In this document: positions 45,135 to 57,800 of the stretch, one piece after another
Position numbering within the stretch: position 1 is the first letter of the stretch
How the letters are laid out: every line of letters begins with the position of its first letter
Source of the DNA: Macrocystis pyrifera
Taxonomy: Eukaryota > Sar > Phaeophyceae > Laminariales > Laminariaceae
NCBI GenBank assembly: GCA_031763025.1
Contig: JASSKH010000017.1
Span: 10,282,626 to 10,346,625 of the forward strand
DNA: 64,000 nucleotides
Direction of reading: 5' to 3'
Made by a program: the position numbers and the translations under genes
Notes under the pieces: generated by a model
What the model was told of the DNA's origin: nothing
Seen by the model: the letters and a program-made list of their open reading frames with translations, nothing else
The model's database searches: none

Positions 45135-45474
45135 CCCCGGTGGCTTGGTAGGTGGTCCGCGAGCCTGTCAAGATCAATTTCGTGAGTTCGAGTCTCGCCG
45201 AGTGCATGCTCATAGGGACTTTTTCTTGCATAAAAAATTGATAAGCGGAAAGCGCGAAAGCGTGAGTTGGCTACATTCGATGAAAATCGACGAGCAGTGG
45301 GAATGCTGAACCCTATGCGCGATAAAAACTAAAGGCACGTACCGGGGGGGAGAAGGGACGACACCTGTGACCACGGCTTGTCCAGAAGATCGTCGAGGGT
45401 AAAACCTCCTACGAGTGAGCTGGAAAGTAAAAGTGATGATTAAAAAAAAAAAAAAAAAAAAAAAAACAAAAATA
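45135..45474 (+). mobile_element. tRNA-derived SINE, copy 1
   Basis: A tRNA-like head has an A-box region (TGGCTTGGTAGGTGG) and a B box (GAGTTCGAGTCTC near 45183). A body of about 240 bp includes TGACCACGGCTTGTCCAGAA, and the copy ends in a 24-base poly-A run at 45442-45465. The same sequence stands in reverse at 60549-60869. Head, body and A tail together define a SINE. It separates two parts of a LINE fragment, so it inserted there. Confidence 0.88.
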
Positions 45475-45479
45475 GCACG

Positions 45480-45790
45480 ATTTCAACGTCACACTCCAAA
45501 GGAGACGTTCCTTGGGGAGTAATATTTTGCTGTCGCCAACTGCAACTGTTTTCATAATAGGCATTGCTGCCAGGTGTCCGGTCGTTTGTCCGGCTGGTCC
45601 CATACTCTCCCCACCGACCGTTGTCGCGAGCATCACTCGACTGGGTGATCGCCTCATATTTCGCAGCGCCGGCGTGCCCTCCCCCGTGGGCTTTGCTTCA
45701 CCAGGATTGCCCAAGCTTCCCCAGGAGTTTGAGACGTCGTTGTCGGTACTTTTATTTATCGGCGATGAGCATCTTATCGGTACTGCTGGG
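45480..45790 (-). mobile_element. LINE fragment, upstream of the SINE
   Basis: The minus strand reads GCGATCACCCAGTCGAGT and translates to a SPSRVML motif corresponding to SPSRVMF of the LINE near 29303. The remainder aligns more loosely. Confidence 0.65.
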
Positions 45791-47380
45791 TTGCGACATG
45801 ACCAGCATTTGCTGCTGTGCCGCTCTTCGGTGCTTGTTTGAGATGTCCGTGATTTTGTGTTTTGTGGTATCGGCCTGGGGGGCGAAAACGCCGAATATGT
45901 GTTGCCGCCTGTTATATATGTACTGTGAAATTGCGTCAACGGGCACTCTCCTTGATGGCGCACGTATGATGTCCCATTTTCAGAACATCGTAAAGTCCCG
46001 CCCCATATTCATTCGGGATTTTCACCACCCAGCACATCGAATGGTGATCCGACGTCGTTGTTACTGACTGTGTCCACCGGGGTTAAAATTAGGCGGCCGA
46101 AGCTCGGTGCACGAAGCGCACCACGGGCAGGAGTACGTGGTTCGGCTCCCACACCATGAGCCGTAGGTGAGGTGTGATCCCCCGCCGGAAGCCGCTGCTC
46201 GGGTAGGGCCTGTCGGAGTTCACAATTTGGCCATATACCTGGTGCGCGTTAATACACCCCAAACGCGCGTCTATACCGGCAAACGTACGTTAGAACTGAA
46301 ATCCACAAAAAAAATACCAACTATTTCTGCCACAAAGCAATTCGGCATGAATGTGTCCAGCAACATAGAAAAATGTGTCTCCAACGGTGAAACAGACCCC
46401 TACAACGTTTCCACCTGCGACCAAACGGACACAGTCCCCGCACATGTTTTTTCGCCTACGGGGCGAAATGGTTGCGGAGCTCGAAAAGGGATGTGCCGCG
46501 AGGCGCGCATAGCCTCCGGTGGATGGTGCTCTTCGAGTAATTATCAAAACGTGTGTGCACCTACGCAACATTTCCCCACCTAATTTTGACCCTGTGTCTA
46601 CTCGCCTGCAACACAAATAAATTACAGCACTACACACTACTTACTGTACACTGGGGGGCAGCAAACGAACGGATTCCGCCAGGTGAGAAACTGAAGCGCT
46701 ACAGCTTGGTCCAGTTTTAACGAAATCGTTGATACTGCACAAAAACTCTTCAAACCAACTGCATTCCAAGAAAATTACCTTTTTCACAGCTCATGTCTCC
46801 AGCGGCGCTTATCTACCGCAGAAAGTTCGAGTTTCAGATTCGACACCATGTCACGAACAGGTACTGCGTGCTGTCCGTGGAGACCACCTTCGTGCCAATC
46901 ATGTAAATGGTATAATCCGAGACCACCTGTTCGTTGTAGTGTCTCGTTTCTGGTCGGGTACATCTGTGGCCCTTGTGGCACGCCTGGAAGCAATATCTCC
47001 AACCTCATGACGCCTATAAACGCTCACCAAGTGCGTGCAGAGGCCTGCTGTACGCCATGATATACCTCCTCGTGTTGGGCTCATTCTTGTCGGGGAGCTT
47101 TTTTTTTTAGAATTTCTCAAGTTTGGAAATATGTAACTGGATACGGAGGGAGGCGTTCTGTCGCACTTTGTGGAATTCTTCAGAAGAAAAAAAAAACACG
47201 CAAGTTACATTCCACATAATTTTGAAAATATCAGGAAAATCAGGAAGACAAAAAAAATTACGCGAAAAAAAATATGGAAGTTATGTAAAAAAAAAGCTCT
47301 TCGTCACGAATGAGCCTCAGTCGGTAGGTACCCCCCTGCCTTAGTGGTCGAAGTTGAAGATACAGTAATCAGTAGTGCAG
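45791..47380. other. no firmly supported gene
   Basis: A coding-like minus segment lies at about 47020-47105 (a KLPDKNEPNTRRYIMAYS frame ending at a GGTGAGC donor-like site), with an open minus frame at 46834-46983 behind a TTCCAG acceptor-like site. The gap between them would be an unusually short intron of about 40 bases. No family is recognised. Confidence 0.3.
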
Positions 47381-47501
47381 GAAACAGGGGCAGGAGGGCT
47401 ACTTGTGGGCAGACGAAAGTTTCTTCCGCCTTAGCCAGAAACTCTACCTGGTGAAGGAGTACCACAACCGCATGTTTCCCAATTTCGGCGTCAGAGAATA
47501 C
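47381..47501 (+). CDS. candidate single exon of an unknown protein
   Basis: GTGCAG immediately before and GTAAGC immediately after give good acceptor and donor sites. The frame between encodes about 40 residues including WADESFFRLSQKLYLVKEYH and FPNFGVREY, a natural-looking amphipathic sequence unlike the repeat-derived frames around it. I do not recognise the family and cannot find neighbouring exons with confidence. It could be a fragment of a dead gene. Confidence 0.3.
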
Positions 47502-49591
47502 GTAAGCTCCCCACCCGGCAACCTCCAAGTCTCACACGAGTGCGGTAGTACGGAGGATTGTCGTCCCACGGATATAGGGTTGGGTCGGCCAGAGTGTGAA
47601 TAAAATCAAACAATACTCAACCCGTATGTCAAATTAGGGCAAAGAATGGTGAGTATCGTGGCATTAATTAGGACTCCAGCGTCTGTTGCTCCAAGCGTAA
47701 CAGGAGCCGGAAGATATGCTAACTTCCCGCAGGGCCGCCGGAGGCCAAACCATGCAATAGCGTCTCCTAAACAAAACCATTATTACTTCAGCACTATTTC
47801 GTCAACTTGCTCTCACCTGCCCATGCCCGTATTATATATACTTGAACCACGTCCACCGATCCAAGAGTCAAAATAACAAAAGAACCTTCGGGCCCCAAAA
47901 CATCATGGATCATACAATACATACAACCTGGGACAGCATTAGTATTTTAGTACCACCGTCATTTGAATGCGGGGAATCACATTCCCCATAAGATATGTCA
48001 ACAGAGGCCATAACGCCTGGAACGTGCGGTCTTTGACGCTCTGCCGCGTGAGACCCCCCTGGGAATCACATGAATCTATACGCTTGAAAGTGCTTGTGAA
48101 TCGCGTGCACGCGAGACTGTGAACAACGACCTCTTTATTCATGAAATCCGTGACTCGATTATCCACGTCATACCAAGTAAAAATAAACAAGTGACGCACG
48201 CCTCTTGACTACAAAACTTGCCCGCTCCGACTCGAGGCCCTGAAATAAACCTCATTGTTGTTTCTCGCTTCTGGCGAAAATGACAAGCGCAACGTTACTT
48301 TCGCCTACGGAGAAAAAGGCTACGAGGCGAACAACCCGTGTTTTTGCTGTGCACAAAACGCCTTCTTGAGCCCGTTGCAAATGCGCAATTCCAACCCAGG
48401 TGTTGCGCCAACGCGACAATGCGACAGCTACTTCAACACCCTCGTGCGTATACAGCACTCAATCTTGGGGGTAAATTATGTAACGTCCTCAAGACTGCGG
48501 TCAACTGATACACACTTCTGAAAAGTGCTTCAGAGCAACTTCCTGGGACCAGGTGTGCTGCGGCGTGCAAGGTGCAGTGCCAAGTGAACCCATTGAATTG
48601 CCCTCGTATGGGCCCAAATTTCCACCTGATTTACAGCGCGCCGAAACTCCAAACAAAGCCCATGCAACAAAAAACTGAGCCGAGAGAGGCGAGATGCCTC
48701 TCATCCACTCGGAAAATATACCAACTCGTATAGGAACAAATGGAAGGACCAACGTGAGCCTTTTTAAAACCACACGCGCGGTCTCGAACACAACAAACAC
48801 TAAAAACAATTTCCGCCGGAACTCCGTCGGAATGTCGTACTGTACGGGTTTCATTTCTGGCCATCTGGCGCGCCATGTTTCCGTGCTTATGTCCACCCAG
48901 GAATCTGTAGTTCGTGTGTGCTTCGAGAAAAAATCGGACGCGCCAGCTGTACCTTCGGTCGGAATGGTTCATACTCAGCTTTGGAGTTGTTTGTTGCGTT
49001 CTGACGCTGGTCCCATATTGTTTTCGCGACTACACGACACCTCACCTGCCAAGTTTCATGTCAATCAAAATTCCTCAACGCACGCAGCCGTTTGCCGAAC
49101 GACAACTCCGAAAACAACAAAATCGTCGAACAGTACCTGTCAAAAATATATAAATACACGCACGAGGTACACGATCCCATAGTATTGTTTCTGCAGAGAA
49201 GTGGTACAGTGGGCTACTTCTGCGCCAACGTACCTACCGTTAGCATCCCTTGTTCTATATATACTTATCCAATCACTCCTACATTCGAGCAAAGCCACCA
49301 CCAGTCTTGACTCGAACAAACAAACACAATGGCAGTTTGGTCTCGCCCGCATCGTAACCGGCGGCTGTTGTGATTTACATTACTGCAGCATAAATTTAAC
49401 GCCCGTGTGTATACATATCGATTGGCTGTCCCTCGTTCTCCTTTACGACTATACTCTGCCCGAGGGAGGGGACCAGCCACAAACAGACGTACAAAGTACT
49501 CTTACAAGCGCAACGCAGCATTTGCGAGGGTCGAGGCAATATAACAGGGCATCACCGCCAAAAATGACGTTGTAGCTGCGGTCGACGATTG
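47502..49591. other. no firmly supported gene
   Basis: The best open frame is minus 48501-48896 (131 codons from an ATG), which encodes a hydrophobic stretch (LFLVFVVFETARVVL) that could span a membrane. It has no recognised domain, and plus frames overlap it. TTTCGCCTACGG occurs both here (48299) and at 46452. Confidence 0.3.
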
Positions 49592-52500
49592 TTATACATT
49601 CGATTTCGAAAGCGAGTTCGACGAATCAGAAGGAACCGCGCCGGAATCGATGGAAGAAGCTTCAGTCAAGGAGCTGATGGCCCCGTTGACAACCAGAGAG
49701 TAGCTCTGGAAGTCGGTGGTGAGCGACTTGGCCCACACGGACACTGTCCACGTACCACTTTCGACGTCTGAAGCAGCAACGATCACCCTCTCGTTCACAT
49801 TCGCTTCGTCAGTCTCACCGGACTCCCACATCATGAACTTGGTTCCGCTGGGTGAGAACACGGCCAGGTCTAGATCGTGGACCAACTGTTTGGCAGAGAG
49901 CGAGGTGGCGGCGGGATCTATCCACGAGAGCGTGACGCGGAAGTCCAGTCCCGCCGCGCCGTCTACCTCGAAAATGTATTCCTGTAATGTGAGCTCTGGT
50001 ATGGAGGTGCTGGCGGCGTCGGCGACGAAAAGGACCAGGCTTCCCTCTCCGTTCAGCGGCATCCCTTGTTCTAGGTGGACCCGCCCGAAGCCGCGAAATC
50101 CGTCTGGCTCCGAACTTCCTCCCATCAGGTTAGCGCTATTGATCAACAACGCCTATTTAGTGGAAGGCACGGAAGTAAGACATGCATAAAGGGGTTTGGT
50201 TGGTTACGGATTTTCATATGCAAATATATCTGTGCCTGTTAGCACAGTGCGGACGAGAGTGGGGCCATGTCGGGGACTGCTGAACAACAGGCACAGTGAC
50301 TTATACACGTAGCCAACCCAACTCCTTCCTACGTCAACCACACTAACAGCTTCGCCGGCGTTTCAGAGTGCAACCGATTCTCCATGGACTTTCAGAGGTG
50401 CAACGTCTCGGCCCTATACTCGAACAGGTGTTCAGGTCTCGACCAGCCAATTCTCGACAGGAAGCACATGTCAACAGCATCGCACTTGACTACTCTCGAC
50501 AAAGCCGACACGCGTGTCTCACCTTTACGGTTGCCGAAGAAGGAGAAAAGCCCTTGCATAGGAACGCTTGGCCGCAGAAACCCCTCGCCGACAAATCGGC
50601 AGCGTAGAAGCTTGCGTCAACGAAGTATTGCCGTATCTGGGAGACAAACGCAACATGCATGGTTTGGAGCCATCTCGAAAGCAATACAATTAGCTTCGAG
50701 GATTCGATTCTAGGTCGACGCGGGGGAGACACGAGGCTGGGCTCGCTTGGGCAATACACATCGCGGCCTTCTAGCGAGGGTACCTCGAAAACTTCAACGA
50801 CAACCACGGAATGCTTCTGATGCTCACCATTGCCGACGCGCCTGCAACGATTGGGCACGACATGGACGTGCCGCTGTACGCATACAGCCTGCAGGAAAAC
50901 CCGTCTGTCCCATCACCAGCAGCGGAATATATCTGCCAAGCGAAACGGGACACGATGTACGTAAGAGGAAATCCTCTAGCCAACTGTGGTCACTCTATGC
51001 ACGAACTACATTGCTTGCCACCATCGACAGAGTTGCAGAATAAGGATTCGAAAAGTTATTCGCTGCGTGTTGGATTGGGAAGCCGTCCAAGGAGTAAGCC
51101 ACGACTGCTGCCAGTCGACATTATTCCAGGACCCTCTCTACAGCAGCTCTCGATTTCCATCGAAGATTAGTCCAAACGCTTACCATGTCCCCTGGTGCGA
51201 CGATTTCGGGTTTGATGCGACCATCCTGGGTAGGGCCGTAGGAGCTGAAGGCAGACACCGTGTCGATGTCAGCGAATCCGTTAGTGCCATCCGCGGCTGT
51301 GCCATCTTCCCCGGTGGTGGTGATTCGTGTTTGTCCCGACGAAGTAGCCCCGACTGCAAGAACATTTTTGCCAATAGCCGGGTTTGCTATGGTGCACACT
51401 GTGCGGCCATCGTTGCTGTCGCCGAGATTGCCAGCGGAAAATAGCATCAGATTCTCTGGATTCTGTCGGAATACGGCAAGAGGACAACCGGAGGCGGAGA
51501 CAACAAAAAATGCAAACCGCCATCCAGGAGGTTGGAAGCACCTAAGCCGCCATTTGCAGGTGATTTTTCGTCGAGAGGTCGTGCCAAGCATTTGCAACGT
51601 GCCCTTGATCGCGCGCCAAAGAGGGCGAGAAGACGCTTGCCGCGGTAGGGGCAGCACGTCTTTTGGCGAAACTCTTTCCGACTGACAGGATTCTTCACTC
51701 GAAAAACACCCAATACCACTTGTGTGTTTGCATCTACTGTTTGGTACATACCTAGGCCATGACATTGCTCATAGATTGAACGTCATTTTTATCAACATCA
51801 CGGAGCGCTCCTTCAGTGACTAGACCCAGAAAATCGTGGGTACACCTCTACCGTAGCCTCCATCGTCGCAGTCACAGACCTGTCTCTGAGCATGACACCA
51901 TCACCACGGTCGTTCGGCAAACATGAATGGGCCCGGTTCAAGAATGACTTATTCCGCAAACGATCCAAGCACCCGATGAGCTCACCAGCTATCACCCAGC
52001 TTACATTGTACATGAAATCGTCGTACGCCGGCTCCATCGAAGACGGGGTGCAGCTGCCGTCACCGCCATACGAGTTCGAATGCAGCTTGCATCCGGCGTC
52101 CATGCACGCTTCCCACAATCCGTTGCCGGCATAATACGAGAGCCCACTGTCTTTTAGAAACACATCGAAGATCGCCAGCTTGGCGCCTTGGGCCATGCCC
52201 CCATGATCTGTCAGGGTCTCGCTGACGTCGTCTCCCAGACACGCGTCCGTGGTCGCATCCTCGCAACCGAACATCGGGCAGATCCGGTCTATGTCAATCG
52301 ATCCAAACAACTGATTCTGAAGCGATGCCAAATCATCGATGGAGAAAGTCGCGTCGGCGTCTATACACCCACCGACACAGCTCAATTGATCCGCGCCGCT
52401 GCACGTTACCGGATCAGCCGGCCTGGCTAATGTTGCACCCGCCGCCGATCCTGCCGTGTGGGTACCGTGTCCGGCTGCGTCATCTTGTCCGAACGAATCA

Positions 52501-54349
52501 CCCGGTACCCAGTAGATGAAGCGGCCGTCGCTTGTGGACGGTAATGATGAGCTAATATCAGAGTCGGGCTTGATGATATTGATGTACTGGACGATCTGCC
52601 ATGCGTTGGTTGGTACCGCGAGAAATGCGTACGCGGTCAAACACTGCTGCATACGAGGGGCGCGGCATACCTTACTCAAAGATGGGACATGCGCGACATG
52701 TCGTCAAGTGCAAAATGACTCACCAAGCGACCACCTTCGCATACAGCGTACACCACCGAATAACATTGACCTAATCGCTAGGTGGATGTTTCGCCATTCA
52801 CCCAAACGCTCTAGGTGGCGCGCTGGTGGGATGTGTGACCTCGGCCCCGGGCCGGGAATGGTCCGCAAATCCGTCCAAGGTTTTCGAAAAAGTTACGTTT
52901 TTCCAAGGTTTGGAAACAGTCTTAAGATAAAAAACACCTGGACATATATGCTGTAGATCCCCGTTTTTAACGTATTGTCATGAGGGATAAAACCGATCCA
53001 TCTCCTGCCACAAGTGTTCGCCGTAGCGATGTTTGAGTGCGGTTCTCACATTCGGTCATTTGGCAGTATTCCCGTTAGGTTCGCACTCTAATCTGCGGTA
53101 ACACGCACCCCCGTTGTAGACGCATCCACAAACACGCCTTTTGCAAGTTTTCGTTTGGTACACCCATCGCACCAATGGACTGACTACGAGCACAATCTGA
53201 TCTAAAATTCACCCTTTTCTAATCGTAGGGCAACTCTCATGGCAGTGTTTGCACGGTAATCTGGCCGTGTGGGCGTCTGTCGGCCATATACACATAACGT
53301 CAAACTGCATGGAAGTTCTCGGAGTCGCAACACACACACACCTTGCGCCTATCGATATCGAACGAAAAATCTCCACCTCTAAAGTCCAGGATCGCCGCGG
53401 CAGAGGGTGATGGCGCGGAACCGTGGAAGGTGTCGATAAACACACCTAAGTTTTCGAAGTAATGCCCTTGCGCCACGTCCATCCCACCACCGTCTTCAAA
53501 AAAGCACGACGTTTCATCTACCCCAGTGTCGAGGACCTGGGGTCGAGGTCGGTTTTGGGGGATCCCGAAACGATGGGAACAGCGATGTGGTCTGTTTTTT
53601 TCGATGGCAGTTTTTTTTTTGTTTCCCTGTAGGGCGTGCGTGGTCCACGGACATGCACCTTGTGATCGGCGTCTGTATGAGTAGCCACCACAACGGTATT
53701 GCTCTCGTTGTGCGGTCCGTTTGAAGATCGTGGGCAGAGACGATACTTGCCCTCACCCCTACTAGAAGGAGCTCGATACAAACCAGATCGGTACTGTAGG
53801 TACCAACTACACAGGACTCCGTTTGTAGGCAGGGGATGGTGACAATAGACCCCCTTTCATTTACACATATAGAGCAGCGTACGTATGCTCCTGACCAGAG
53901 AGGAATGGTGTCGACATACAAGAGGTAGGCTTTTACTCTGTATACTCGCGGTTTATTTGGCCTATTTGGGCGTTTGTAAGGGCTTAAAAGCAGAACCACC
54001 GGTGTTGGCCGGGATTTCTTTCGAGCATAGTCAGCATAACTGGGGCTAACACGGTAGAACACTTGTTTTTACCTCCTTATCCAGTACTTAGTATATCGCC
54101 AAGACAGCAAAGAGCAGAACATGTAAGCCTAGGAAAAAAATCGCCTCTGTAGAACCTACCCACCTGGATGACCTCGCCCGTGCCGTTCAGCCCTGCGTCT
54201 GTTAGTGGCGTGGACGTCACCGTAGCAGTCTGGATATTCGCCCGAGCAGCAGCGTTGAAAAGGATATGCGTGTGCCACGGCGCGACTCGCAACACCTCCA
54301 GCCTCCCCGCCAAGAAGGATACAAGACCCATGAAACACGCGACATGCAG
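49592..54349 (-). CDS. subtilisin-family serine peptidase (S8), multi-exon, 5' exons not found
   Basis: Seven exons read in order: 54349-54164, 53536-53342, 52595-52005, 51462-51184, 50932-50828, 50636-50523 and 50152-49592 (stop). Every boundary has AG/GT, all six introns are phase 0, and the joined frame gives about 676 residues. The catalytic Asp is in VLDTGVD (residue 65), His in GHGTHTAG (170), the oxyanion Asn in FSAGN (336) and Ser in GTSMSCP (440), so the triad is intact. A Cys-rich insert (about 178-240, with six Cys) follows the His motif. A beta-rich carboxy domain with HDLDLAVFSPSG completes it. S8 enzymes cleave proteins and are usually secreted or vacuolar. The signal peptide and full propeptide are missing, and the start of the first listed exon is uncertain. 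Probably functional. Confidence 0.9.
54164..54349 (-). other. subtilase exon with propeptide end and mature start
   Basis: It encodes LRVAPWHTHILFN, a typical end of the S8 propeptide region, then LTDAGLNGTGEVIQ, which leads directly into the Asp exon. The donor is CAG/GTGGGT. The acceptor at 54350 (GTAGAG) is the best phase-0 choice but an alternative lies near 54312. Exons farther upstream must carry the amino terminus. Confidence 0.75.
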
Positions 54350-54438
54350 CTCTACCGCTTCCTCTCGCTGTCCGCCTACTCCCCTTCCATTGTAGAGGAG
54401 GGGATCCAAGCCTGTGTACGGTCACGCAGTATGAGGGC

Positions 54439-54702
54439 GATGAGTACGTCTTAGTGAGCAAAGAGGCTGTTGGATGCCTGGCTCGGAGGGGACACCCCCC
54501 GGTGGCTATGCGTACTCCAACTGGTGATATACATTGTGATGCTGCTGTAGTTCCCAAGCAACTTACGCGTGTCTCGCGAGAATTTGGATTCGACCGTTAC
54601 AACGTTGCAATTTCTAATGCTGATAGATACCAAGGCATGTGCGGGGGGGGAGAAACAAAGGCGATTGCGATTATGTCTTGTCCAGAACGTTGCCGAACGT
54701 AA
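54439..54702 (+). CDS. hypothetical open frame, non-repetitive
   Basis: An 88-codon plus frame begins YEGDEYVLVSKEAVGCLARR and contains RVSREFGFDRYNVAISNAD, protein-like in composition. It lacks an in-frame upstream ATG before 54454, ends inside a SINE-like tail and matches no family I know. It may be an exon or a dead gene fragment. Confidence 0.28.
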   Translation, partial: DEYVLVSKEAVGCLARRGHPPVAMRTPTGDIHCDAAVVPKQLTRVSREFGFDRYNVAISNADRYQGMCGGGETKAIAIMSCPERCRT

Positions 54703-54815
54703 ATTCCTATGCCAAATGAGCTGGGTGAAAGGGACGAAACGCAACAAGTCATAACTCGCCGAGGGCAACCTTTCATGACAAAATGACCTGGGAAGTAAAA
54801 CTGACAAACACAAGA
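54633..54815 (+). mobile_element. diverged SINE tail
   Basis: GGGGGGGAGAA, CTTGTCCAGAA, GTAAA-TTCCTA and AAATGAGCTGG occur in the same order and spacing as in the SINE copy at 45135. The tRNA head is missing. A second weaker match (GCCGAGGGCAACCT, TGACCTGGGAAGTAAAA) follows at 54755-54805. Confidence 0.45.
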
Positions 54816-57800
54816 GAATCACAACCCTCCAGAGTCACGCATAATTCTACCGCACAAGCAACAAACGGTTCCTGGTTGTCATCGCGAATAGTCAAAGGGT
54901 TTCACGATGCGCGGTTCAACGGCGCAATCCAAGGGAGTTGTTGCTCGAATTGAAGAGTTTGATGCACGTTACTGTGCCACCTCTTATTCGGCCCGCAAGG
55001 CGTTTATGGACAGAACGTTTGTATGACGTACGGTCGTATATTGTACTAGGCACCATGATATGAGTTAGCGGTCCTGGTGCTCTTACACGCCCCCACAGTG
55101 TGGGGCACAACGAGTTCCTGAATCTCTCTAATGGTAGAAGGGTCAGCTACCGGCAGACCTAGGCATTACGTGCAGCACCTTATTTATACTGCTTACTGCC
55201 GGATCTCTGCTGATAACCCCCCCAGACCGTTATCGTTATTCAAGTGCGTAAGCGTGGACAACTGTTGGTTGTTTTAATGTATAACAGCGGTTGCGTGGCA
55301 CGTCTGTAGCAGCGCGACGTAAGGCTCAGATGGAGGATCAGGCGGGTGCCAATCGAGGAGCCTCTCGATTTCGTATTGGGTGCTATACAGTCACACCTGT
55401 CTTGCAAGAAGTAGTCTTGACGTGCTGGGTTGCCTGGCGTGTTTGTCAGCTATCATTGGTGCGCGAACGGGGTTCTTCCATTGGAGTGTTCGTCGTTCTT
55501 CTGGCCTTGGCCTCTTCAAGCGATAGCTATAGTAAACCTCGCATCATGGCAATAGAGGGCACCGACTCGCATACGCTGAGAGTGGACGAATAGGAGGCGT
55601 CTGATTGACAGCCCGGTAGCTAACATAATAAATGCTCCAATCACACAACACGTTTCGTCTTCTGCTGTCGATTTTCATTTTTCGCGGACAATACAGCAGG
55701 GTACTACAACGGTGACATATTAACTCGCGCTTGTATAAATTGGTGTGGTGGCTGCTGGTTGCGGCAACCACCTAACTCGTAGAGGTGTGCTCTATTTCCC
55801 GGCAGAGGAGATATCCGCCCGAGGAGAAATTTTGTATCGGCAGCCCTCATTAGCCGAGGCACCACTGTACCGTTACCTGGCACAAACCCCACAACCAGCA
55901 ATCAATTAATCAACAGTCAGGTGGCCGGGACCCCCCCCCCTCGCATAATACAATATAGGCGCAACAACATCTTTGTGGAGACATTATATAATGTAACACA
56001 CCTTTACGCGCACCAAACCGAGAGGTGATAGACACCTTGTGGAGTTTGCCACATTGTTCGAGGCCTCCACGAATGTTTTCGACTCCCGCAATGACGGGAT
56101 CCCGGCCACGTATGCAATCGATGACCCCGTTGGTTAGATTAGTTACGTTATTGACGTTGGAAACCGTACTTGTCGTGTTCTGCACGCCAGGAAACATTGC
56201 CTTGCGCCATAAACGGTGAAAACTAACCCGAGCAGTTGAGAGTCGCCGTACTTGCGAATCTATGAAAATTTTATAACGATGCAGGGGTGCCTCGCTGAGG
56301 AAGAGTGTGACCGACTATGATCATTGTCGAAAGGTGAGCGCTTGGATCGCTGATAGACAAGTCCAAGTGCGAGCGTTGTCAGACAAACAATGGTCTTCCT
56401 GATGCTATGTTCAAATGGCACTCTCAGGTCGATAGGGAGAAACGAGAGTGCGAAGATGCGTCTGCCACCAGCAGTGAATAGGCGCGTTCTACGAGAGAGG
56501 TCGTACATTTCCGGATGGTTGCTCGTGACTGTTCCTCGACGTGTTTTCGTGACGTTTCCTCCATCTTTGCTCGCGAACTTTTCTTATCGCCAATTTTCCG
56601 ACAACCGAGGAACGGTTACCAGGGGAACCTCTTGTGGCGCTCTTATTACGCCGCCCTTTGAGTACCAAAAGATAACATTCTTACAAAAACTACTAATCCG
56701 TGGAAAAATCGTGCTACTATGCACGGACTTACAGATGATTTTGTCTCTGATTAGCGACCTGGTAGGCTACTGGCGTACTGCTTGAAGCGAAGTATCGAAC
56801 ACTAACACGACCATCGTCAAAACTGCTCTTCGACACCGAATGATTGAATTCCTTAACTCTCTGCAATCTCGAGACGACCTGCACAACAATGAGTTTTGCT
56901 GGGGAAAAATCTTCTGATTCAGGCGACAATTGACATCATATTCCGGCCCGTATATAAACGGCGTCAGTATAGGTGTAGTCTTGAGACATACCCTACTCGT
57001 GGCATACGTACGCCACCAAACACGATGCGAGAGCAATACCCCAGTAATCAGTTGGTGACCTAAAATGGAGAAACATACGACATTATAGCAATCTTTCATG
57101 TCTCTGCGTACTTTGTACAGCCTACAAGCTTTACGCAGGTTTACCTACAAGCCTACACGACTACAGAACCAAACACAAAACAATATTCCAGTCAGTCTGG
57201 CGACCAATAATAAGGTATGTTAGTGGTCAAAAACAGTGACATCGTTAATTACGCAACAAGCATAGAACCGTTTCGTCTCTCCATGTTCCTGCCGTACGCA
57301 AACAAAGGAACAAAGGGCACTGCCAGCAAATATATAGTTGCGAGACTACGAAAGCTGCTTTTGAGAGACATCAGCTTTCGTATACATCGACTTCCTGGTA
57401 GTATTCGTTCACATGGCGGGTCCTTTCGCTCTGCGTGTTGAGGTCCTTGAGCCGCGAAATAGTCGCTACATCAATCTTGTTCAAAGCTCCGGTGCGTGTC
57501 CTGCCGTGTGCGCAGGTTCAAGATTGCAGCCCTGCGTCCCCGAGTTTGCTCAGGATGAACATTGATGTAGATATTCTACGTGGTCAACGTGATGGCCTCA
57601 CTCGCTCCGAAAGTTGGTTGTCAATAATAGCTCGTCCTTAGCTGTTGGTTATGCACGCTGTAAGTGTCTGCGTTTGGGCTCCGATTCTGATGTGCCTTCT
57701 GTCCAGGAAGGAGAGCAAGCCCGTGGTTGCCTTGCAAGTGTACACGAAGGCCGTTGATGTCAGTACTGTTTCTCCGTCAACATCTGTGGAGTCCAGAGAT

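Noticed and set aside
48501-48896. 131-codon minus frame with a hydrophobic stretch
   Set aside because: No homology is recognised and plus frames overlap it. It is kept only as a note in the surrounding region.
53209-53520. Exon text with GVFIDTF resembling an L-type lectin
   Set aside because: In frame with it lies VLDTGVD, it joins the preceding exon at GEVIQ, and it continues into IVQYINI of the next. It is the catalytic-Asp exon of the subtilase.
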